From the NCBI GenBank assembly GCA_012270635.1, contig JAAXHX010000067.1:1-10867 (forward strand): a DNA stretch of 10,867 bases, written 5' to 3'. A model generated the notes under the pieces. That model was not told the DNA's origin and did no database searches. It worked only from the letters and a program-made list of their open reading frames with translations. Positions 1 to 5,456 of the stretch are shown one piece after another (within the stretch, counting starts at the first letter, position 1; each line of letters begins with the position of its first letter). Source of the DNA: Dehalococcoidia bacterium (GTDB lineage: Bacteria > Chloroflexota > Dehalococcoidia > Plut-88900). Made by a program: the position numbers and the translations under genes.

Positions 1-537
1 TTCGAAGAGGAAGCGTTGGCCGTTTTGAAGAAGAGGAAGAACCTGCGCATTCTGGAGGCAGGGCCGGGGGGCGAGGCTTCGGGGCTGGACGTGAAGACCG
101 TTCAGGGCGGCTTTCTGGTCCAGACCCGGGACACGGGCGGGGACGACCCATCGACGTGGCGGTGCGTCACCAAGCGGGCCCCCACGCCCGAAGAGATGGA
201 AGACTTGGCCTTTGCCTGGAAGACGGCGAAGCACGTGAAGTCCAACGCCATTGTGCTGGTCAAGGGCAAGACGTTGATGGGGATGGGGGCCGGTCAGCCG
301 AACCGGGTGAACAGCGTACACCTGGCCCTGCGGGCCGCGGGGGAGCGGGCACGAGGCTCGGCGCTGGCCTCCGACGCATTCTTCCCCTTTGCCGACAACG
401 TGCAACTGGCGGCGAAGGGAGGGGTGGTCGCGGCAGTGCAGCCGGGGGGATCGGTCCGGGACCAGGAGGTCATCGACGCAGCAGACGAGCTGGGGATGGC
501 GATGATGTTCACAGGCGTCAGGCACTTCAAGCACTAG
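1..537 (+). CDS. purH: Bifunctional AICAR formyltransferase/IMP cyclohydrolase, C-terminal part (5' end outside window)
   Basis: The product catalyses the last two steps of de novo IMP synthesis in the cytoplasm: formyl transfer from 10-formyl-tetrahydrofolate to AICAR, then ring closure. The reading frame is open from base 1, so the gene is cut at its 5' end. The 178 residues present are about the last third of a protein usually 500-530 residues long. They belong to the AICAR transformylase domain, not the N-terminal cyclohydrolase domain. Visible family signatures are VKSNAIVLVKGK, the GMGAGQPNRV stretch, SDAFFPFADN, AVQPGGSVRDQEVI and the C-terminal MMFTGVRHFKH, which closely follow the E. 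coli sequence as I remember it. Stop TAG is at 535-537. The next gene starts 45 nt downstream on the same strand, so cotranscription is likely. Identity is near certain; the catalytic Lys-His pair lies upstream of the window. Confidence 0.96.
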   Translation, partial: FEEEALAVLKKRKNLRILEAGPGGEASGLDVKTVQGGFLVQTRDTGGDDPSTWRCVTKRAPTPEEMEDLAFAWKTAKHVKSNAIVLVKGKTLMGMGAGQPNRVNSVHLALRAAGERARGSALASDAFFPFADNVQLAAKGGVVAAVQPGGSVRDQEVIDAADELGMAMMFTGVRHFKH

Positions 538-570
538 GGCGAATCATGGGCGTTCACTTTATTCAACTCC

Positions 571-577
571 GGAGGAG
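571..577 (+). promoter_or_regulatory. Shine-Dalgarno fixing the TTG start of the glycosyltransferase
   Basis: GGAGGAG lies 5 nt before TTG at 583. This strong site selects the TTG codon, which places the family-typical IVIPVYNEE strand at residues 6-14, as expected for a complete N-terminus. Confidence 0.75.
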
Positions 578-582
578 GGCTG

Positions 583-1326
583 TTGACCAGCTTTGACATA
601 GTCATCCCCGTTTACAACGAAGAAGTTGCCCTGCCCCAGTGCGTGGCAACGCTCTCGGCCTTTGCCCGGGACAAGCTGCCGAACTGCGATTGGCGAATCG
701 TGGTGGCCGACAACGGGTCGACGGACTCCACCCGAGAGGTGGCGGAGAGGCTCTCCGAGGAAGACGCCCGGGTCTCGCTGCTCCACCTGAGGCAGAAGGG
801 TCGGGGGAGGGCGCTATTCAGGGCGTGGACGGACAGCAGGACGGATGTGATGTGCTACATGGACGTGGACCTTTCGACGAGGCTGGACGCGCTGCCCGCA
901 CTGGTGGCCTCCGTGGAGGACGGTTTCGACGTGGCGATAGGGACGCGGCTGGGGAGGGGGGCGAGGGTGGAGAAGCGAAGCCTGAAACGGGAGCTCATCT
1001 CCCGGTGCTACAACCTGCTCATCAAGCTCATGTTCCGCACCCGGTTTTCCGACGCCCAGTGCGGCTTCAAGGCCATCAGCCAAAGGGCCTCCAACGAGCT
1101 GCTACCAATGGTGCGAGACAAGGGCTGGTTCTTCGACTCCGAGCTCCTGATCCTGGCGGAGAAGAACGGCTACAGGATCAAGGAGATACCCGTGCACTGG
1201 GTGGACGATCCCGACACCCGGGTCAGGGTGGTGTCGACGGCGTGGGCGGACTTGAAGGGGCTGCTCAGGCTCCGCCTCGGGGGGATACCCAAGCCCCGCA
1301 CGCAGGCCGCCGGCCCCGTTCCTTGA
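583..1326 (+). CDS. Family 2 glycosyltransferase, DPM1/ALG5-like (polyprenyl-phosphate sugar transferase type)
   Basis: This is a 247-residue GT-A fold enzyme that probably transfers a sugar from a nucleotide sugar to a polyprenyl phosphate at the inner membrane face. Visible motifs are the N-terminal IVIPVYNEE (6-14), DNGSTD (43-48), KGRGRALF (72-79), the metal-binding DVD (94-96), GTRL (120-123), and SDAQCGFKA (156-164) followed by a WFFDSELLILAEKNG segment. That set is typical of the dolichyl-phosphate glucosyl/mannosyltransferase branch of GT2. It ends without the extra GtrA-like membrane domain that many relatives carry and has no obvious transmembrane helix. It starts with TTG at 583 behind GGAGGAG. 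It lies 45 nt after purH and 67 nt before the nicotinamidase gene. It has no evident pathway link to either neighbour, so its acceptor and sugar donor cannot be read from context. Confidence 0.88.
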   Translation: MTSFDIVIPVYNEEVALPQCVATLSAFARDKLPNCDWRIVVADNGSTDSTREVAERLSEEDARVSLLHLRQKGRGRALFRAWTDSRTDVMCYMDVDLSTRLDALPALVASVEDGFDVAIGTRLGRGARVEKRSLKRELISRCYNLLIKLMFRTRFSDAQCGFKAISQRASNELLPMVRDKGWFFDSELLILAEKNGYRIKEIPVHWVDDPDTRVRVVSTAWADLKGLLRLRLGGIPKPRTQAAGPVP

Positions 1327-1351
1327 ATACATCGGGCGGCGGCGGTAACAT
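1323..1351 (+). promoter_or_regulatory. Possible internal promoter before the NAD-salvage gene pair
   Basis: TTGAAT (1323-1328) and TAACAT (1346-1351) are separated by 17 nt, each matching the sigma-70 consensus at 4 of 6 positions. The -35 overlaps the glycosyltransferase stop codon. A transcript would start near 1358 and leave a leader of about 36 nt before the ATG at 1394. The match is modest and could be chance. Confidence 0.3.
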
Positions 1352-1393
1352 TTTGAGGGAAGGACGGACTTCATCGAAGCTAGGAGGGGAACC

Positions 1394-1927
1394 ATGACCA
1401 ACGCGGTCCTGGTAGTGGATATGGTTCGAGGCTTCTGCGAAGAGGGCGGCAACCTGTACACGGGGGAGTCGGCGCGGCGTATCGTTCCGGTCGTGCGGGA
1501 CCTGTTGGAGCGCGAGTCCCGGCGGGGCAGTAGGATCATCTTCCTGTGCGACAACCACGAACCCGACGACCTGGAGTTCGAGATGTTTCCCGAGCACTGC
1601 GTCCGGGGCACGGCGGAGACGGAGATAATCCCCGAGCTCTCGGGCTTCGAGGGGGACGTCATTCCCAAGCAGCGCTACAGCGGCTTCTTCAACACGGACC
1701 TGGACCAGCGGCTGGAGGAGCTTGCGCCGGAGAAGGTGATAGTGTGCGGGGTGTGCACCAACGTTTGCGTAATGCACACGGTGGCCGACGCCCGGAACCG
1801 AGACTACCGGGTGGAAGTGCCCGCGGACGCCGTGGCCAGCTACTCGGAGGATGTGCACAGGTTCGCCCTCGACCACATCGAGCAGGTGCTCGGGGCGAAG
1901 GTGGTGCAGCCCCAGGCCGTGACATGA
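1394..1927 (+). CDS. Isochorismatase-family cysteine hydrolase, probable nicotinamidase
   Basis: This is a 177-residue cytoplasmic hydrolase that most likely deamidates nicotinamide to nicotinate and ammonia. The catalytic triad of the family is complete: Asp9 in VVDMV, Lys92 in IPKQRYSGF, and Cys125 in GVCTNVCV. The metal ligands of nicotinamidases are also visible: Asp53 and His55 in DNHEPDD, and His68 in FPEHCVRGT. The EHCVRGT segment and these metal ligands favour nicotinamidase over isochorismatase proper, which lacks the metal site. The ATG at 1394 sits 4 nt after AGGAGGGG (1382-1389). The next gene, 22 nt downstream, encodes nicotinate phosphoribosyltransferase, which consumes the predicted product. 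That pairing strongly supports a role in the Preiss-Handler NAD salvage route. The symbol pncA would fit by function, but the sequence differs clearly from the E. coli enzyme. Confidence 0.87.
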   Translation: MTNAVLVVDMVRGFCEEGGNLYTGESARRIVPVVRDLLERESRRGSRIIFLCDNHEPDDLEFEMFPEHCVRGTAETEIIPELSGFEGDVIPKQRYSGFFNTDLDQRLEELAPEKVIVCGVCTNVCVMHTVADARNRDYRVEVPADAVASYSEDVHRFALDHIEQVLGAKVVQPQAVT

Positions 1928-1949
1928 GTCGGTTGAAACCTGAAATTAG

Positions 1950-2990
1950 ATGGCTATAACCGAGGACGATCCCCGGCCCCCGTTCGGCTTACGCACACGC
2001 CCCAAGTTTCCCCTGCCGGACTGGGTGTTGTCGGGAGAGACGACGGACATCTACTTCCGGCGTGCTCAGCAGGTGCTGGAAGCCGAGGGGCTGAACCCGA
2101 TATGCACCTTTGAGTTCTTCCCCAGCAGGGCCGGGGTGCTGTGCGGCCTGGATGAGGCCCTGCAGCTAATCCAGGGGATTGTGCCGCCGGACGAGCGGGA
2201 AGTGTGGGCGCTGGACGAGGGGGCGGCCATCGAGAGGAAAGAGGTGGTGATGAGGGTGCGGGCCCCGTACCGGCCCTTCGGGCTGTACGAGACGCCGCTG
2301 CTGGGGATCCTGTCGCACTGCACGGGGTGGGCGACGGCGGCGCGGGAGTGCGTGGCGGCGGCGGACGGGATTCCGGTGGTGAGCTTCGGGGCGCGGCACG
2401 TGCACCCGCTGGTCTCGGGGAGGATGGAGTATTCGGCGGTGGCGGCGGGGTGCGTGGGATGCGCGTCGATAGACGGCGCGGCGCTGGCGGGGGTTCCGCC
2501 CACGGGCACCATGCCCCACGCCTTGATCCTGGTGATGGGCGACACGCTGAAAACAGCGGAGGCTTTTGACCGGGCCCAGGGCCCGGAGGTGCCCAGGATA
2601 GTGCTGGTGGACACTTTCAAGGACGAAGCGGAGGAGAGCCTGCGCGTCGCCCGGGCGATGAAGGAGAGGTTGACAGGCGTAAGACTGGACACGCCATGGG
2701 AGCGGGGTCGGGTGACGGCGGAGCTGGTGAAGGAGATACGGGCCCGGCTGGACATGGAAGGGTTCGAGTCGGTGAGGCTAATAGTGAGCGGGGGGCTGGA
2801 CCCCGAGCGGATCCGATATTTCATAGAGAACGAGGCGCCGGTGGACAGCTTTGGGGTGGGGGGATACATCAGCAATGCGGGGCCCATTAACTTCACGGCG
2901 GACATTCACGAGGTGGACGGGAAAGCCATAGCCAAGCGGGGTCGGATCCCGGGCCTTACGGAGAACCCTCGGTTGAAGAGGGTGATGTAG
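1950..2990 (+). CDS. Nicotinate phosphoribosyltransferase (archaeal-type, short form)
   Basis: The product makes nicotinate mononucleotide from nicotinate and PRPP, the committed step of Preiss-Handler NAD salvage. The 346-residue protein has the N-terminal TDIYF motif (32-36), ETPLLG (114-119), the active-site FGARHVHP segment (146-153), GTMPHAL (186-192), LVDTFKDEAEES, LIVSGGLDPERI and the phosphate-binding SFGVGGYISN near the C-terminus. It is somewhat shorter than Thermoplasma-type enzymes (about 390) and much shorter than long bacterial or human forms. ATG at 1950 is the first possible start, because an in-frame TAG occupies 1947-1949. There is no clear Shine-Dalgarno, so translation may be coupled to the upstream nicotinamidase gene that ends at 1927. 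Quinolinate phosphoribosyltransferase (NadC) is a related fold, but the motif set and the nicotinamidase partner argue for nicotinate. It could be called pncB by function. Confidence 0.9.
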   Translation: MAITEDDPRPPFGLRTRPKFPLPDWVLSGETTDIYFRRAQQVLEAEGLNPICTFEFFPSRAGVLCGLDEALQLIQGIVPPDEREVWALDEGAAIERKEVVMRVRAPYRPFGLYETPLLGILSHCTGWATAARECVAAADGIPVVSFGARHVHPLVSGRMEYSAVAAGCVGCASIDGAALAGVPPTGTMPHALILVMGDTLKTAEAFDRAQGPEVPRIVLVDTFKDEAEESLRVARAMKERLTGVRLDTPWERGRVTAELVKEIRARLDMEGFESVRLIVSGGLDPERIRYFIENEAPVDSFGVGGYISNAGPINFTADIHEVDGKAIAKRGRIPGLTENPRLKRVM

Positions 2991-3067
2991 GTATTTTGGG
3001 GAATCTATAACCTTGAGCATTGGCCCAGACCTGGTTTCGAACACATCTCATAGAGGCTCTAATTAAC

Positions 3068-3805
3068 ATGGCGAAATTTCTTACTAGGGAGGGCATCGTT
3101 TGTTGTCTTGAGAAGATTATTGAAGATGCCAAGCACGAAATCATTCTCATTAGCCCTTATATCAAAGCTGACGATGTGACCAAGAACCTGTTAAAGAACA
3201 CGAGACGTACTACAGCCGTTCACATCATCTACGGGAAGAAAGAACTGGAGTCGGGAGAAAAAGATTTTCTCGATTCGCATAGCATCAAGACATCTTTTCT
3301 CAAGAACCTTCACGCGAAGTGCTACTTAAACGAAAATGAGGCACTCCTAACTTCAATGAATCTCCTTGAATCCTCCCAGAAAAAGAATGATGAAATGGGC
3401 ATATTAGTGTCCAAAAAGGATGATGAGGAGCTTTATACCGCAATTTACGAACAAGCCGTGAGGTGGAAGACCGCCAGCAATGATGTGGAAGCAGATAAAG
3501 ATGCTAAAGCGCGTTTCAAAGCTAGGCGGTCTCGGGGAATATCCAAGACAAACTCAAAGAAACCTACGAAGGGTTACTGCATTCAGTGTAAGGCGGTGCT
3601 ACCGGCTAGTCCAAGTGCACCCTATTGCAAGCGCGACTTCTGGAGCTGGTGGAATAGCTCCAAGGACAGCAAACATGAGGAAAAGTACTGCCACCTGTGT
3701 GGTAAAGAATGGAAGGTGAGCCTGGTAAAGCCCTTGTGTCTCTCCTGCTACAGGAAGCACAAGGGCGATTTTAAATTCTGGACGGCCAAGGCCGCTGGAA
3801 GATGA
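3068..3805 (+). CDS. Phospholipase-D-like domain protein with C-terminal zinc ribbons
   Basis: This 245-residue protein resembles the bacterial family that begins MAKFL and carries one PLD-type half-site followed by zinc ribbons. Residues 1-130 hold the PLD-like fold: IILISPYIK (25-33), VHIIYGKKEL (51-60), then NLHAKCYL with His82 and Lys84, and TSMNL (95-99) in place of GSxN. The usual Asp after HxK is not in its standard place, with Asn88/Glu89 there instead. Residues 132-168 are a basic linker. Cysteines at 171, 174, 187 and at 208, 211, 224, 227 suggest two zinc ribbons; in the first, the expected fourth ligand at 190 is Asp. ATG 3068 is preferred over TTG 3020 because it gives the family-typical N-terminus. 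G+C is 39% over 3061-3180 against over 70% in purH, which points to acquisition by transfer. The role is unknown; nuclease or nucleic-acid binding is possible. Confidence 0.8.
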   Translation: MAKFLTREGIVCCLEKIIEDAKHEIILISPYIKADDVTKNLLKNTRRTTAVHIIYGKKELESGEKDFLDSHSIKTSFLKNLHAKCYLNENEALLTSMNLLESSQKKNDEMGILVSKKDDEELYTAIYEQAVRWKTASNDVEADKDAKARFKARRSRGISKTNSKKPTKGYCIQCKAVLPASPSAPYCKRDFWSWWNSSKDSKHEEKYCHLCGKEWKVSLVKPLCLSCYRKHKGDFKFWTAKAAGR

Positions 3806-3841
3806 AGTGGAGAGTGTGGTAGGCGTTGGGAGTACAGAAGA

Positions 3842-3880
3842 GGGGGAGTGGATTCCGGCTCGGGGGCCGGGAATGACGGA
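3842..3880. repeat. Interspersed palindromic repeat A, copy 1
   Basis: The core TGGATTCCGGCTCGGG begins at 3849 and continues to AATGACGGA at 3880. ATTCCGGC pairs with GCCGGGAAT apart from one extra G. It matches copy 2 at 5230-5271 in the same orientation, including the preceding GGGGGAG, apart from a 3-nt GAA difference and the extra G. Repeats ending in GGAATGACGG are common between genes in many bacteria. This copy lies between the converging PLD and fic genes. Confidence 0.8.
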
Positions 3881-3909
3881 TAGAACAGGGCGGTGGGTTG
3901 ACACTCACA

Positions 3910-3984
3910 CCGCTCATCCTGAGGCTCTCGAAGGGTCGAGCGGCGGCCCTCACGCTAGTACTTCGACAGGCTCAGCACGAACGG
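3910..3984. repeat. Composite inverted repeat B between converging genes; possible bidirectional terminator
   Basis: The left arm, 3910-3934, begins CCGCTCATCCTGAGG. The right arm, 3961-3984, is an approximate reverse complement reading CTTCGACAGG then CTCAGCACGAACGG. Each half belongs to the widespread CGTCCTGAG...TCGAAGG type of intergenic repeat. The left half is itself palindromic, as CCGCTC at 3910 pairs with GAGCGG at 3937-3942. It sits in the 196-nt gap between the PLD stop (3805) and the fic stop (4002). No T-tract follows, so it is not a classic intrinsic terminator, but transcripts from both sides would fold here. Confidence 0.75.
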
Positions 3985-4001
3985 GGCCCCTGTCCCATGG
4001 G

Positions 4002-5153
4002 TTAAGGGGTGGGGTCCTCCAACGCTTCGAGAATTGATTCCGCGCAATAGATCCGGTTTCGTTTTGCTTGCCCGACCTGTTCGACTATTCCCGCCGACTC
4101 CAGGCGATCGACGGCTCGCTGCGCGGTGGTGAAGGCCACGTTTAGCCTTCCAGCTATTCCGTGTATCGTCCAGAAGGGGTTCTCGACAAATAGATCGAGC
4201 GCCCTTTCCGGGAGCCTTGATCGCTCGCCGACCAGTTGCCGCTTCCAAAGTGAAAAAAGCTCGTCAATGCGACGGATCCGGTCCAGGGCGTCTTCGGACT
4301 GGATAACCACGCCCTTGAGGAAGTAGATCAGCCACTCTTCCCATTCCCCCTTTTCGGTGACCGACAGCAGGCGTGCGTAATACTCCTCGCGGGTGGCCTC
4401 GAAGTAAGCGCTCAGGTACAGGAGCGGAGAGGGCGTGACTTCCCGCCAAACGAGCTGGAGCGTTATGAGCAGACGCCCAACACGGCCATTGCCGTCAATA
4501 AAGGGGTGGATAGATTCGAATTGAGAGTGGGCGAGGGCGGCATGCAACAGGGGCGGCAGGGAGTCGTCGTGCAGGAATCGCTCCCACGAGTCCAGGCAGC
4601 CCATAAGCTCCGAGATAGGTGGTGGGACATAGGTCGCTTCGTTCAGGCTGTCCCCGGGCGACCCGATCCAGTTTTGCGTGCGACGGAACTCGCCGGGTGT
4701 AGCCGTGTTGCCTCTGACCCCGCGCATGAGACGGTCGTGCATTTCGCGCACCAGTCTCAAAGACACCGGCAGGGTTTCAAGTCGGGCCAGGCCGTATTCC
4801 AGGGCAGACACGTAGTTGCCCACTTCATACAGGTCCGTGGGAGCTTGCCTGGCAGCGGCGCCGGCCTCGGTGGCGAACAGTTCGCCGAGGGTGGTCTGGG
4901 TCCCCTCGATGCGGCTGGACAGGACAGCCTCCTTACGGATAAAAGGCCGCAACAGGAGATGGGGATTGGGCAAGCGCCGTCCTTCGCCCGCAAGCCGACC
5001 GATGGCGCGGTCGGCGTCCGAGAGCGCCACACTAAGCTCTTGGTCCCAGCTTATGGGCGGAGGCAGGGGAGCTGGCACATAGGCCCAATACCCGCCGATG
5101 CAGGGCACCACGCGGCCGTTGGGTCTACGCTCTACTTTGGTTATGGAGGTCAT
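4002..5153 (-). CDS. Fic family protein (class II AMP-transferase with C-terminal winged helix)
   Basis: This is a 383-residue Fic-domain protein, expected to transfer AMP from ATP to hydroxyl side chains of target proteins. The catalytic motif HPFIDGNGRVGR (216-227) is complete, with His216, Asp220, Asn222, Arg224 and Arg227. The N-terminal SSRIEGT segment carries the inhibitory motif, with Ser79, Glu83 and Gly84, which defines class II (self-inhibited by an N-terminal helix). The segment at 149-178, including TPGEFRRTQNWIG and YVPPP, is typical of the SoFic-like subgroup. The last ~60 residues, TIHGIAGRLNVAFTTAQRAVDRLESAGIVEQVG, form a winged helix, so DNA binding or autoregulation is plausible. 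Start ATG (5151-5153) has only a weak Shine-Dalgarno (AAGG). It converges on the PLD gene. A promoter and inverted repeat lie just upstream. Its target cannot be inferred, and no antitoxin-like partner gene is adjacent. Confidence 0.92.
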   Translation of the reverse strand: MTSITKVERRPNGRVVPCIGGYWAYVPAPLPPPISWDQELSVALSDADRAIGRLAGEGRRLPNPHLLLRPFIRKEAVLSSRIEGTQTTLGELFATEAGAAARQAPTDLYEVGNYVSALEYGLARLETLPVSLRLVREMHDRLMRGVRGNTATPGEFRRTQNWIGSPGDSLNEATYVPPPISELMGCLDSWERFLHDDSLPPLLHAALAHSQFESIHPFIDGNGRVGRLLITLQLVWREVTPSPLLYLSAYFEATREEYYARLLSVTEKGEWEEWLIYFLKGVVIQSEDALDRIRRIDELFSLWKRQLVGERSRLPERALDLFVENPFWTIHGIAGRLNVAFTTAQRAVDRLESAGIVEQVGQAKRNRIYCAESILEALEDPTP

Positions 5154-5172
5154 AGGTTGCCTTACTTGCGAG

Positions 5173-5203
5173 AACGATAATAGAAGGCAGTGTCATTATC
5201 GTT
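5173..5203. promoter_or_regulatory. Operator-like inverted repeat at the fic promoter
   Basis: AACGATAAT (5173-5181) and ATTATCGTT (5195-5203) are perfect 9-bp inverted arms separated by 13 nt. The distal arm overlaps the proposed fic -10, and the likely transcription start falls between the arms. A repressor bound here would block initiation. The Fic protein's own winged helix is an obvious candidate, though this is inference. Confidence 0.55.
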
Positions 5204-5229
5204 ATAGCATATATTCGAAAATAAGGCAA
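5201..5229 (-). promoter_or_regulatory. Predicted sigma-70 promoter of fic
   Basis: On the minus strand, -35 TTGCCT (5224-5229, 4 of 6 matches) is followed after exactly 17 nt by -10 TATAAC (5201-5206, 5 of 6 matches). The start would be near 5194, giving a leader of about 40 nt to the ATG at 5153. The region is distinctly AT-rich compared with its surroundings. Confidence 0.6.
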
Positions 5230-5271
5230 GGGGGAGGGAATGGATTCCGGCTCGGGGGCCGGAATGACGGA
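5230..5271. repeat. Interspersed palindromic repeat A, copy 2
   Basis: The core begins TGGATTCCGGCTCGGG at 5241. ATTCCGGC (5244-5251) and GCCGGAAT (5258-5265) are perfect 8-bp arms around a 6-nt loop. It is a direct repeat of 3842-3880 and lies immediately upstream of the fic -35, so the two copies bracket the whole fic transcription unit. Confidence 0.8.
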
Positions 5272-5456
5272 AGGGGAGCGGGGGGATGGGAGGGGAGTTC
5301 CCATTCAGCTGTCGGGACCCTTATATCTACCAGAGGTGCACTTTCGGGGGCTTTTGGGTCGGAGTTCAGGGGCAGGGGGCAACGCTTGTTTTCAAGAATG
5401 AAAATTGCGGCAAATCTTATTAGCTATTCATGGTGTAAACGCTAATAACAGTGTGA
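5272..5456. other. Non-coding segment between repeat A and the tilS stop
   Basis: No open reading frame with coding character is seen in these 185 nt. The left part is G-rich and low in complexity. From about 5388 it becomes AT-rich, with small weak inverted repeats (CTTG/CAAG at 5387-5398) and a longer 8-bp one at 5417-5448. No T-tract terminator for tilS is evident on the minus strand. Confidence 0.6.
5417..5448. repeat. AT-rich inverted repeat just downstream of tilS
   Basis: TTATTAGC (5417-5424) and GCTAATAA (5441-5448) are perfect 8-bp arms with a 16-nt spacer, located 9-40 nt past the tilS stop codon. No U-rich tail follows in either direction, so a factor-independent terminator is not supported. 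It could be a protein-binding or recombination site, or an mRNA 3' hairpin. Confidence 0.5.

Noticed and set aside
3033..3042. GGTTTCGAAC resembling a tRNA T-loop
   Set aside because: No matching acceptor, D or anticodon arms can be folded around it and no CCA end follows, so a tRNA or tRNA remnant is not supported.
3020..3805. Longer PLD protein starting at TTG 3020
   Set aside because: The extra 15 residues do not fit the family, whose members begin at the MAKFL position, which corresponds to ATG 3068.
3807..4037. 76-codon plus-strand frame after the PLD gene
   Set aside because: It is built almost entirely from the two intergenic repeats and runs into the antisense of the fic 3' end, so it is not a gene.
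4506..5180. 224-codon open frame on the plus strand
   Set aside because: It is antisense to fic, which has intact catalytic and inhibitory motifs, and shows no domain of its own.
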